Assembly (NCBI GenBank): GCA_040752215.1
Contig: JBFMEX010000049.1
Coordinates: 1 to 9,904 of the forward strand
Direction: 5' to 3'
DNA from: JBFMEX01 sp040752215
Lineage (GTDB): Bacteria > Pseudomonadota > Alphaproteobacteria > Rhizobiales > Hyphomicrobiaceae
Length of the DNA: 9,904 nucleotides
Within the stretch, counting starts at the first letter, position 1. Each line of letters begins with the position of its first letter. The position numbers and the translations under genes were made by a program. Below are positions 1-5,769 of the stretch, piece by piece. The notes beneath the pieces are model-generated. The model saw nothing but the letters and a program-made list of their open reading frames with translations, searched no databases and was not told the origin of the DNA.

Positions 1-207
1 GTCGCCTGCGACGGCAAGGTGGTCGAGAGCCCGAACCGGCTCGGCGAGATCACGACCTATGTGACCATCGAGGGCACGCTGTCGCGCGAGGACAGGAAGC
101 GCATGCTCGAGCTGTGCGATCGGCAGTGGAAGGTGATGAACTCGATCCGGATGCCCCCCGCCTGCCGTACCGTGCTGGTGACGCCCGCCGGAGAGGAGAT
201 CGTCTGA
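1..207 (+). CDS. C-terminal fragment of an unrecognised protein (possibly OsmC-like)
   Basis: Frame 1 is open from the first base to a TGA at 205-207, giving the last 68 residues of a gene that begins left of the window. The visible part has a beta-strand-like stretch (EITTYVTIEGTL), then a charged helix (SREDRKRMLELCDRQW) and a terminal strand (CRTVLVT). This strand-helix-strand layout, with the helix opening as L-S-x-E-x-R-x-R-x-L-E, resembles the C-terminus of OsmC/Ohr-type proteins. The usual OsmC cysteine motif CPVH is not present here, so the assignment is weak. It could equally be another small alpha/beta protein. Codon use is high-GC like its neighbours. It converges on the minus-strand gene ending at 245, with 37 bp between them. 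That gap starts with the 10-bp palindrome GGCGATCGCC (208-217), which is too small to call a terminator. Confidence 0.65.
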   Translation, partial: VACDGKVVESPNRLGEITTYVTIEGTLSREDRKRMLELCDRQWKVMNSIRMPPACRTVLVTPAGEEIV

Positions 208-244
208 GGCGATCGCCACCGTCTACGACCATCGCGCGCTCATC

Positions 245-898
245 CTATCTCCCGCCGCGCAGCGCCGCGGCGATGCTCTCCAGCTCGAGCTTGAGTTGCC
301 GCTGGTGCAGCGGTCCGCGCCAGCTCGGATCGTAGCTCTTGGCGCGCGACTCGAGCGTTCTGAGCGTGATCAGCGCTGCGGCACCTTCCTGGGCGTCGAG
401 GCTGCGCGCGGCGGCGACATAGAATGTCCACTGGCCGATATCGAGCGGATTGACGGCTGCGCGCGGCGCGTGCACCAGAAGCGCAAACACATAAATGTCG
501 GCAGGCCGCCTCAGAGCGTTCTCCGGGCGCCCGCGCCGCTCGTCCCAGCACCAGCGCGGCGCGACGTCGAAGGCGATGCTGGCGAGCCGCTCGTCGGGCC
601 AGTCGCGCACACACGATTCGCTGGTCACCTTGATCTTGACCCCGGACCGGAGCGTCAGATCGTAGCCGCGGCCGACCTCACCCGGCCCCGCGCCCTCCGC
701 CTCGAGCGTTCGCGCGACAACGAACTCGGCCAGCGCCGCTCTTGCCGCCGCGTTCTCCAGCCGGGCGATGCCCCATTCCCAATAGTTGAGCAGGGTGAAC
801 GGCAGCGGGTCCCAGCCGTCCAGGAAGTTTTCCCAGCCGAAGCGATTGAGGACTTGCAGTCGGTCGCGAGCTGCCTTCCAAATCATGGCCTCACCCAT
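245..898 (-). CDS. Hypothetical protein of a PD-(D/E)XK nuclease-like family, catalytic motif degenerate
   Basis: A 217-residue cytosolic protein, with no signal peptide or membrane segment. The middle reads helix (AALAEFVVARTL, Glu58), then GYDLTL (Asp80), then GVKIKVTSES (residues 86-95), then IAFDVAPRW. The C-terminal half has ADIYVFALLVH and NPLDIGQWTFYV. From memory this is the pattern of an uncharacterised bacterial family whose corresponding core reads D-L...I-E-V-K-S, a PD-(D/E)XK restriction-endonuclease-like fold. Here the E-x-K pair is replaced by Lys90-Val-Thr92, so nuclease activity is doubtful. The start is uncertain. ATG at 898 is used because longer forms (to 973) run into the nadD start and lack conserved residues. 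ATG at 886 is an alternative, preceded by a GGGTGAGG stretch. It is divergent from nadD with a 74-bp gap and no recognisable promoter. The function is unknown. Confidence 0.7.
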   Translation of the reverse strand: MGEAMIWKAARDRLQVLNRFGWENFLDGWDPLPFTLLNYWEWGIARLENAAARAALAEFVVARTLEAEGAGPGEVGRGYDLTLRSGVKIKVTSESCVRDWPDERLASIAFDVAPRWCWDERRGRPENALRRPADIYVFALLVHAPRAAVNPLDIGQWTFYVAAARSLDAQEGAAALITLRTLESRAKSYDPSWRGPLHQRQLKLELESIAAALRGGR

Positions 899-972
899 CG
901 GGCGCGCAACCGCGAGTGTCGCGGATTCGGCCGCTCTTGTCGCCCTCTGTCGCACCAGGCCGTCGCCCGCCA

Positions 973-1611
973 ATGCCGCAAGCCCGCCTCGTCTCGTTCG
1001 GCTCGGTCCGAGTGAAACCGCCGCCCGCCGGCCGTGGCCAGCGCATCGGCGTCATGGGCGGCTCGTTCAATCCCCCGCACGAAGGGCACCGCATTCTGGC
1101 GGCGACCGCGCTCCGCCGCCTCGCACTCGACCGGCTGTGGTGGGTGGTGACGCCGGCCAACCCGTTGAAGCCGCAGGCCGGACTCGCCAGCCAGGCGGCA
1201 CGGATCGCGGCCTCGCGCGCCATTGCTCCGAGGCCGCGCGTCACCGTGACCGGGTTCGAGACCGAACTCGGCACCCCCTACACCGCCGTGACGCTCGCGT
1301 TCCTGGTGCGGCGCTATCCGACGACGCGCCTCGTCTGGGTGATGGGCGCCGACAACCTCGCCACCTTCCACCGCTGGCGGCAGTGGCGCGACATCACCCG
1401 GCTGGTACCGATCGCGGTCGTGGACCGCCCCGGATGGCGTCTGAAGGCGCTCGCCTCGCCCGCCGGCCGTGCGCTCGCCCGCGCGCGTCTGCCGGAATCG
1501 CGCGCCGCCGTTCTCGTGCGGCACCGGCCGCCGTGCTGGGTGCTGCTGACCACCCGCCTCAGCCCTGCCTCCTCGACGGCCCTGCGCCAACGGCCGGCCG
1601 GCGGCGGTTGA
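973..1611 (+). CDS. nadD: Nicotinate-nucleotide adenylyltransferase NadD
   Basis: NadD joins nicotinic acid mononucleotide and ATP to make deamido-NAD, the penultimate step of NAD synthesis, in the cytosol. The 212-residue protein carries the nucleotidyltransferase signature GGSFNPPHEGHR at residues 29-40 (H-x-G-H at 36-39). It also has MGADNLATFHRW in the middle and the C-terminal SSTALR (200-205), matching the family's ISSTxxR ATP-binding motif. The length is typical of the family. ATG at 973 is preferred. The frame also offers a GTG at 916, but its extra residues look non-conserved, and a GTG at 1012 is possible. No clear Shine-Dalgarno sequence is seen, so the exact start is unsure. The protein has an unusually long, proline-rich leader of about 23 residues before the core. 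It is first in the cluster nadD-rsfS-rlmH. In many relatives proA lies just upstream; here a divergent hypothetical gene takes that place. Confidence 0.93.
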   Translation: MPQARLVSFGSVRVKPPPAGRGQRIGVMGGSFNPPHEGHRILAATALRRLALDRLWWVVTPANPLKPQAGLASQAARIAASRAIAPRPRVTVTGFETELGTPYTAVTLAFLVRRYPTTRLVWVMGADNLATFHRWRQWRDITRLVPIAVVDRPGWRLKALASPAGRALARARLPESRAAVLVRHRPPCWVLLTTRLSPASSTALRQRPAGGG

Positions 1612-1815
1612 TGTCGCGGAGAGAAGCGAAATGCTCAACCTGTGGTTACCGTCCCTCCTCCAAGCCGGTTGATCGCCGCGGCTGGACGGGTATCCTGCAC
1701 GCAGCGCCGAATCCCGACTTTCGACCCGGCGCATCCCGCGCCACAAGGCGGCTGGCCGCCATGGTGGCGCCCGAGCCCTTCAGGGGGTGCATGAGGAAAG
1801 GACGCTCACCACACG

Positions 1816-2223
1816 ATGCGAACCGCGCATGAGGGTGCCGCGCGCGGCACACCTCCGACCGAGGCCGCGCCCGGCAGGGCCGCCTCGTCCGCCCTTCTCG
1901 GAGAGATCGTGCATTGGCTCGACGAGGCCAAGGCCGAGGAGATCAAGGTCATCGATCTCGCCGGGAGATCCTCGATCGGCGATTACATGGTCGTCGCCTC
2001 GGGCCGCTCCGACCGTCACGTCGGCGCGATCGCCGATCAGCTGCACACCAAGCTCAAGGAGCGCCGCGTCAGCGCCCGTGTCGAGGGCCTCGAAGCGTGC
2101 GACTGGGTGCTGATCGACACCGGCGATATCATCGTGCACGTATTCCGGCCCGAGGTCCGCGAGTTCTACAATCTCGAGAAGATGTGGCTCGCCGAGCGGC
2201 CGGGCGACACCCAGGCGCATTGA
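1816..2223 (+). CDS. rsfS: Ribosomal silencing factor RsfS (Iojap/YbeB family)
   Basis: RsfS binds protein uL14 of the large ribosomal subunit and blocks joining with the 30S subunit, lowering translation in starvation or stationary phase. The 135-residue product has a low-complexity N-terminus (about 1-24) and then the full family domain. Diagnostic segments are KVIDLAGRSSIGDYMVVASG, RHVGAIADQL, CDWVLIDTGDIIVHVF and REFYNLEKMW. ATG 1816 is the first possible start, because the frame has a stop (TGA) at 1792-1794. A purine-rich GAGGAAAGGA (1793-1802) lies 13 nt upstream, which is long for a Shine-Dalgarno spacing. The 204 bp between nadD and rsfS hold only small GC-rich inverted repeats and no convincing gene. 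Co-transcription with nadD is likely but not certain. Confidence 0.95.
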   Translation: MRTAHEGAARGTPPTEAAPGRAASSALLGEIVHWLDEAKAEEIKVIDLAGRSSIGDYMVVASGRSDRHVGAIADQLHTKLKERRVSARVEGLEACDWVLIDTGDIIVHVFRPEVREFYNLEKMWLAERPGDTQAH

Positions 2224-2252
2224 GCGGCAGGCTGACGCGCTACGTGCCCGTC

Positions 2253-2291
2253 GTGCGTCCGGCCGGCTCCCCGGAGAGGAGTCGGACGCAC
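2253..2291 (+). other. Strong RNA hairpin between rsfS and rlmH
   Basis: GTGCGTCCG (2253-2261) is perfectly complementary to CGGACGCAC (2283-2291). Inside the 21-nt interval, CTCC (2267-2270) can also pair with GGAG (2278-2281), giving a two-tier stem. No T-tract follows, so it is not a classical Rho-independent terminator. It lies in the 111-bp gap between two genes expected to be co-transcribed and could be an attenuator, an RNase processing site or a stabiliser. A second small repeat, GCCGGC-GGC-GCCGGC (2308-2322), sits just before the rlmH start. Confidence 0.5.
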
Positions 2292-2334
2292 ACCAAGAAA
2301 TGGACGGGCCGGCGGCGCCGGCTCGCGACAAGCG

Positions 2335-2817
2335 ATGCGTCTCCTCGTCGCCGCCGTCGGCCGCATCAAGGACGGCCCGGACCGCGCCCTGCTCGACCGC
2401 TACCTCGATCGGCTCGCTGCGCTCGGCAAGGCGCATGGCCTTGCACCGCTCGATGCCATCGAGTTGGCCGAGGGGCGCGCGGACAGTGCCGACGCCCGCC
2501 GCGCCGACGAGGCCGATCGCCTGTTGGCTGCCGCCCGCAGCTGTGAGGCCCGCGTCGTCCTCGACGAGCGCGGCAAGGCGATCTCGAGCGCAGCGTTCGC
2601 CGACGTCCTGCGCCGCGAGCGCGACGCCGGCACCAAGGGCCTCGCGTTTCTGATCGGCGGCCCCGACGGTCACGGCGAGGCCGCCCGCGACGGCGCGCGG
2701 CTGGTGCTTTCGCTCGGGCCGATGACGCTGCCGCACGGCCTCGCCCGCATCGTGCTGGCCGAGCAGCTCTACCGCGCCGCCACCATCATCGCCGGCCACC
2801 CGTATCATCGCCGATAG
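2335..2817 (+). CDS. rlmH: 23S rRNA (pseudouridine1915-N3)-methyltransferase RlmH
   Basis: RlmH is a small SPOUT-class methyltransferase. It uses S-adenosylmethionine to methylate N3 of pseudouridine 1915 in helix 69 of 23S rRNA, acting on assembled 70S ribosomes. The 160-residue protein matches the usual length of about 155-160. The conserved parts are VVLDERGK (74-81), FLIGGPDGHG (105-114, part of the SAM-binding knot), and the C-terminal block from TLPHGLARIVLAEQLYRA (131-148) to GHPYHR (154-159). ATG 2335 gives the standard N-terminus MRLLVAAVGRIK. The upstream Shine-Dalgarno match is poor (GACAAGCG). It is the last gene of the nadD-rsfS-rlmH cluster and is followed 10 bp later by a good terminator. 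In many alphaproteobacteria a cell-wall hydrolase activator or ctpA follows; here katG does. Confidence 0.96.
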   Translation: MRLLVAAVGRIKDGPDRALLDRYLDRLAALGKAHGLAPLDAIELAEGRADSADARRADEADRLLAAARSCEARVVLDERGKAISSAAFADVLRRERDAGTKGLAFLIGGPDGHGEAARDGARLVLSLGPMTLPHGLARIVLAEQLYRAATIIAGHPYHRR

Positions 2818-2827
2818 TGTGATGACG

Positions 2828-2856
2828 TGTCGGCGCGTCCGGCCGACAGTCCTTTT
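2828..2856 (+). terminator. Rho-independent terminator after rlmH
   Basis: TGTCGGC (2828-2834) pairs perfectly with GCCGACA (2842-2848) across a 7-nt loop. It is followed after a few bases by CCTTTT (2851-2856). It begins 10 bp past the rlmH stop codon, as expected for the end of the nadD-rsfS-rlmH transcript, and separates it from katG. Confidence 0.6.
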
Positions 2857-2924
2857 CCGAGCCGTGCCCCCGGGCTAGGTTCCTCGGGCCTGCCGTCTCG
2901 GGTCCGCCGGCGCATACTGCGACG

Positions 2925-2953
2925 CATCAGATTATCTGATGAATTTTATCAGA
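2925..2953. promoter_or_regulatory. Probable katG operator: 8-1-8 palindrome plus a third half-site
   Basis: CATCAGAT-T-ATCTGATG (2925-2941) is a perfect palindrome with 8-bp arms around one central base. A further ATCAGA (2948-2953) repeats the left half-site (2926-2931) exactly 22 bp downstream. The stretch 2926-2973 is an AT-rich island in otherwise GC-rich DNA, directly upstream of katG. The 7-1-7-like symmetry is the style of Fur/PerR-family sites. The 22-bp period of repeated half-sites is also the style of OxyR tetramer sites. Neither consensus is matched exactly, so the binding regulator is inferred only as a peroxide or metal sensor. A weak promoter may overlap it (TTATCA 2946-2951, 16-bp spacer, CTTATT 2968-2973). 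Confidence 0.55.
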
Positions 2954-2973
2954 AAAGAGAGCTTTACCTTATT

Positions 2974-2983
2974 GAACGCGTTC
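2974..2983. repeat. 10-bp perfect palindrome in the katG leader
   Basis: GAACGCGTTC is self-complementary. It lies just downstream of the weak -10-like CTTATT, close to where a katG transcript would begin, about 60 nt before the start codon. It may be a second protein-binding site or chance; nothing else supports a role. Confidence 0.25.
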
Positions 2984-3030
2984 GCTACGAGCCTCCGATA
3001 CTGGACGGCCTCGAGGCGACACCTACGCGA

Positions 3031-3037
3031 AAGGAAG
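3031..3037 (+). promoter_or_regulatory. Ribosome binding site fixing the katG start
   Basis: AAGGAAG lies 5 nt before ATG 3043, a good Shine-Dalgarno sequence and spacing. The katG frame stays open upstream to 2827, but this site and the family N-terminus show that the in-frame extension is not translated. Confidence 0.75.
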
Positions 3038-3042
3038 ACGCA

Positions 3043-5235
3043 ATGAACGAGATCAGCAAGTGCCCGGTGCACGGCGCGATGGCGAACGTGACGTTCGCAC
3101 GCCAATCGAACAAGGATTGGTGGCCGAACCAGCTGAATCTGAAAATCCTGCATCAGAACACGCCGGCCGGAAACCCGTTGGGCAAGGCGTTCAACTACGC
3201 CGAGGAGTTCAAGAAGCTCGACTTCGAGGCGCTGAAGAAGGACCTCACGGCGCTGATGACCGACAGCCAGGACTGGTGGCCCGCCGACTACGGCCACTAC
3301 GGCGGCCTGTTCATCCGCATGGCGTGGCATTCGGCCGGCACCTACCGCACGGCCGACGGCCGCGGTGGAGCCGGTACCGGCAACCAGCGCTTCGCCCCCG
3401 TCAACAGCTGGCCCGACAACGGCAACCTCGACAAGGCGCGCCGCCTGCTGTGGCCGATCAAGAAGAAGTACGGCAACAAGATCTCGTGGGCCGACCTCAT
3501 GATCCTCGCCGGCAACGTCGCCATCGAGTCGATGGGCGGCAAGACATTCGGCTTCGGCGGCGGCCGCGAGGACATCTGGGAGCCGGAGGAGGACATCTAC
3601 TGGGGTGCGGAGAACACCTGGCTCGGCGACAAGCGCTACTCGGGCGACCATGAGCTCGAGAACCCGCTCGCCGCCGTGCAGATGGGCCTCATCTACGTCA
3701 ACCCGGAGGGGCCCAACGGCCAGCCGAGCGTTCTCGCCTCCGGTCGCGACGTGCGCGAGACGTTCAAGCGCATGGCGATGAACGATTACGAGACGGTGGC
3801 GCTGACCGCCGGCGGCCATACGTTCGGCAAGACGCACGGCGCCGGGCCTGCCACCAATGTCGGCCCTGAGCCCGAAGCTGCACCGCTCGAGGCGATGGGC
3901 CTCGGCTGGCTCAGCTCCTTCAAGAGCGGCAAGGGCGACGATGCGATCACCTCCGGCATCGAAGGCGCCTGGACCGCCAATCCGACCAAGTGGGACATGG
4001 GCTACTTCGACGTGCTGTTCGGCTACGACTGGGATCTCGTCAAGAGCCCGGCGGGCGCCTGGCAGTGGACGCCGGTCAACCCGCGGCCCGAGCACCTCGC
4101 ACCGGCGGCGCACGATTCTTCCAAGAAGGTCGCAACCATCATGACCACCGCCGACATGGCGATGCGCTTGGACCCGGCCTACGAGAAGATCTCGCGCCAC
4201 TTCCATAAGAACCCCGCCGAGTTCGCCGACGCCTTCGCGCGCGCGTGGTTCAAGCTCACCCATCGCGACATGGGCCCCAAGGCGCGCTATCTCGGACCCG
4301 AGGTGCCGAAGGAGGATCTGATCTGGCAGGATCCGATCCCCGCCGTCGACCATCCGCTCGTCGACGCCAAGGACATCGCCGACCTGGAGGCGAAGATTCT
4401 CGCATCCGGAATTTCGGTCTCCGATCTCGTCTTCACCGCTTGGGCGTCTGCCTCGACGTTCCGCGGGTCGGACTACCGCGGAGGCGCCAATGGCGCGCGT
4501 ATCCGCCTGGCGCCGCAGAAGGACTGGGAGGCCAACGAGCCGCTCCGCACGGGCAAGGTTCTCGCCAAGCTCGAGGAGATACGGAAGGCGTTCAACGGCT
4601 CGGCGACCGGAGGCAAGAAGGTCTCGCTCGCTGATCTCATCGTGCTCGGCGGCTCGGCCGCGGTGAGGAAAGCGGCCAAGGACGCCGGCTTCGACATCGA
4701 GGTGCCGTTCACGCCCGGCCGGATGGACGCGACCGCCGAGCAGACGGATGCCGAGTCCTTCGAGCCGATGGAGCCCGAGGCCGACGGCTTCCGCAACTAT
4801 GCGAAGAAGAAGTACGCCGTGTCGGCGGAAGAGATGCTCATCGACAAGGCACAGCTGCTGAAGCTGACCGCACCGGAGATGACGGTTCTCGTCGGCGGCC
4901 TGCGCGTGCTCGGCGCCAATCACGGCGGCACGAAGCATGGCGTTCTCACCGACCAGCCGGGCAAGCTCACGAACGACTTCTTCGTCAACCTCACCGACAT
5001 GGGCACGGTGTGGAAGGCGACGTCTGCCGATCAGGAGCTGTTCGAGGGCCGCGACCGCAGGAGCGGCAAGGCGAAGTGGACCGGCACGCGCGTCGATCTC
5101 GTGTTCGGCTCCAACTCGCAGCTCCGAGCCATTTCCGAGGTCTACGCCCAGGACGATGCGAAGGAGAAGTTCGTGGTCGACTTCATCGCCGCCTGGACCA
5201 AGGTGATGAACGCGGACCGCTTCGATCTCGCGTGA
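3043..5235 (+). CDS. katG: Catalase-peroxidase KatG
   Basis: This is a bifunctional heme catalase-peroxidase that removes hydrogen peroxide in the cytosol. The 730-residue length and two-domain layout (active N-terminal half, heme-less C-terminal copy) are normal for the family. Distal heme residues appear in IRMAWHSAGTYR: Arg92, Trp95 and His96. The proximal heme ligand is His259 in GGHTFGKTHG, with Trp310 and Asp371 nearby. The Met-Tyr-Trp adduct needed for catalase activity is intact: Trp95, Tyr218 (LIYVNPEGPNG) and Met244 (KRMAMND). Arg408 (HRDMGP) matches the mobile arginine of the Mycobacterium enzyme, and Ser304 (SGIE) matches its Ser315. No signal peptide is present. The start at ATG 3043 is fixed by an AAGGAAG site and by the typical KCPVHGAM N-terminus. 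It appears monocistronic, with a terminator on each side and its own AT-rich operator region. A peroxide-responsive regulator is likely but not encoded in this window. Confidence 0.98.
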   Translation: MNEISKCPVHGAMANVTFARQSNKDWWPNQLNLKILHQNTPAGNPLGKAFNYAEEFKKLDFEALKKDLTALMTDSQDWWPADYGHYGGLFIRMAWHSAGTYRTADGRGGAGTGNQRFAPVNSWPDNGNLDKARRLLWPIKKKYGNKISWADLMILAGNVAIESMGGKTFGFGGGREDIWEPEEDIYWGAENTWLGDKRYSGDHELENPLAAVQMGLIYVNPEGPNGQPSVLASGRDVRETFKRMAMNDYETVALTAGGHTFGKTHGAGPATNVGPEPEAAPLEAMGLGWLSSFKSGKGDDAITSGIEGAWTANPTKWDMGYFDVLFGYDWDLVKSPAGAWQWTPVNPRPEHLAPAAHDSSKKVATIMTTADMAMRLDPAYEKISRHFHKNPAEFADAFARAWFKLTHRDMGPKARYLGPEVPKEDLIWQDPIPAVDHPLVDAKDIADLEAKILASGISVSDLVFTAWASASTFRGSDYRGGANGARIRLAPQKDWEANEPLRTGKVLAKLEEIRKAFNGSATGGKKVSLADLIVLGGSAAVRKAAKDAGFDIEVPFTPGRMDATAEQTDAESFEPMEPEADGFRNYAKKKYAVSAEEMLIDKAQLLKLTAPEMTVLVGGLRVLGANHGGTKHGVLTDQPGKLTNDFFVNLTDMGTVWKATSADQELFEGRDRRSGKAKWTGTRVDLVFGSNSQLRAISEVYAQDDAKEKFVVDFIAAWTKVMNADRFDLA

Positions 5236-5262
5236 TCCGAGCCGCGAGAGCCCGACGAGTGA

Positions 5263-5286
5263 GGGCGGCGTCCGCGGACGCCGCCC
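5263..5286. terminator. Perfect 24-bp palindrome, likely bidirectional terminator
   Basis: GGGCGGCGTCCG (5263-5274) is followed at once by its exact reverse complement (5275-5286). This gives a 10-bp GC stem with a CGCG tetraloop. It lies 27 bp past the katG stop and 50 bp past the end of the DsrE-like gene that converges from the right. No T-tract follows on either side, so it may act with Rho or as a 3'-end stabiliser. Confidence 0.55.
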
Positions 5287-5336
5287 AGTCGCTCTTCGGA
5301 AATGGCCAACGTCCGCGCGCAGCGGGCCCGTTGATC

Positions 5337-5690
5337 TCAGAACACCAGCACCTTGTCGGCGGCGATGGTCTCGGCCGCGAGCTCGTCCATGGTGCTGCGC
5401 CGTGCGCCGGCCATGATCTCGGAGTCGGTGATGCCGCGCGCGTCCATGCAGGTGCCGCACAACAGCACCTTCCCCTTGCCGGCGAGCACGCGCTTCAGCA
5501 TGCGCTCGACGTTGTAATAGCCATCCGGCGTCCTCTGGCCGGCCTTCGCCGACAGCACCGCATCGGCCATCAGGAAGACCGTCACCTCATTAGCTGGATC
5601 CTGCTTCATCAGCGCAGGCGCCAAACGCAGCGCGTTGTAGACGCGCTCGGTGCCATACGGCGGATCGTTGACGATGAACAGCGTCCGCAT
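5337..5690 (-). CDS. DsrE/DsrF-like family protein
   Basis: A 117-residue cytosolic protein of the DsrE (YchN-like) fold. Members often carry or transfer sulfur as a cysteine persulfide, and some take part in oxidation of sulfur compounds or tRNA thiolation. Visible family features are the first strand MRTLFIVNDPPYGTERVYNAL, the second strand EVTVFLMADAV, NVERML, and the cysteine loop KVLLCGTCMDARGI with Cys78 and Cys81. This loop is where the reactive cysteine of sulfur-transferring DsrE proteins lies. The start at 5690 is set by a strong AAAGGAGG site 5 nt upstream. An upstream ATG at 5714 would bury that site inside the gene. It follows the hydroxylase gene on the same strand after 78 bp and is probably co-transcribed with it. 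The substrate is unknown. Confidence 0.9.
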   Translation of the reverse strand: MRTLFIVNDPPYGTERVYNALRLAPALMKQDPANEVTVFLMADAVLSAKAGQRTPDGYYNVERMLKRVLAGKGKVLLCGTCMDARGITDSEIMAGARRSTMDELAAETIAADKVLVF

Positions 5691-5695
5691 GAGAT

Positions 5696-5703
5696 CCTCC
5701 TTT
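5696..5703 (-). promoter_or_regulatory. Ribosome binding site fixing the DsrE-like start
   Basis: On the minus strand AAAGGAGG sits 5 nt before ATG 5690. It is the strongest Shine-Dalgarno match in the window. It decides for this start over ATG 5714 and suggests efficient translation relative to the upstream hydroxylase. Confidence 0.8.
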
Positions 5704-5744
5704 CGTCGTGGCAAAGCCAGTCATGCCGTCGCGCTCGCGCGCCC

Positions 5745-5769
5745 GTGCCGCTCGCGTGAGAGCCGGCAC
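5745..5769 (-). other. Hairpin at the hydroxylase stop codon
   Basis: GTGCC-GCTC (5745-5753) pairs with GAGC-(C)-GGCAC (5760-5769) with one bulged base and a 6-nt loop. On the minus-strand transcript it starts at the last base of the hydroxylase stop codon, inside the 78-bp gap before the DsrE-like gene. No T-tract follows, so it may be a partial terminator or an mRNA stabiliser in the two-gene transcript. Confidence 0.35.

Noticed and set aside
208..217. GGCGATCGCC palindrome as a terminator between the first two genes
   Set aside because: It is only 10 bp, has no loop or T-tract, and such GATC-centred palindromes are common by chance in GC-rich DNA.
296..1015. 239-codon plus-strand frame opposite the nuclease-like gene
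   Set aside because: The minus-strand protein has family-like motifs (DIYVFALLVH, QWTFYV), while this frame has none and overlaps the nadD start.
883..1746. 287-codon minus-strand frame opposite nadD
   Set aside because: It is an antisense shadow of nadD with compositionally biased translation and no recognisable domain.
1612..1815. Possible small gene or RNA between nadD and rsfS
   Set aside because: There are only short GC-rich repeats (GGCGC-ATCCC-GCGCC at about 1728-1742, GGCGG-CTGG-CCGCC at about 1747-1760) and no supported reading frame or promoter.
786..1832. 348-codon plus-strand frame across nadD
   Set aside because: Its translation is Arg/Ala/Pro-rich with no motif, and it overlaps nadD, which has clear catalytic signatures in another frame.
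1780..2808. 342-codon minus-strand frame opposite rsfS and rlmH
   Set aside because: It is a shadow of two well-identified genes; the apparent protein is only the antisense of their codon pattern.
2827..3042. In-frame upstream extension of katG (72 codons)
   Set aside because: It would run through the rlmH terminator and the katG operator. The true start at 3043 has a good ribosome site and the family N-terminus.
2932..5460. 842-codon open frame on the minus strand opposite katG
   Set aside because: It is a by-product of the GC-rich third codon positions of katG. Its translation is low-complexity, rich in Arg, Gly, His and Val, has no family motif, and spans the katG terminator.
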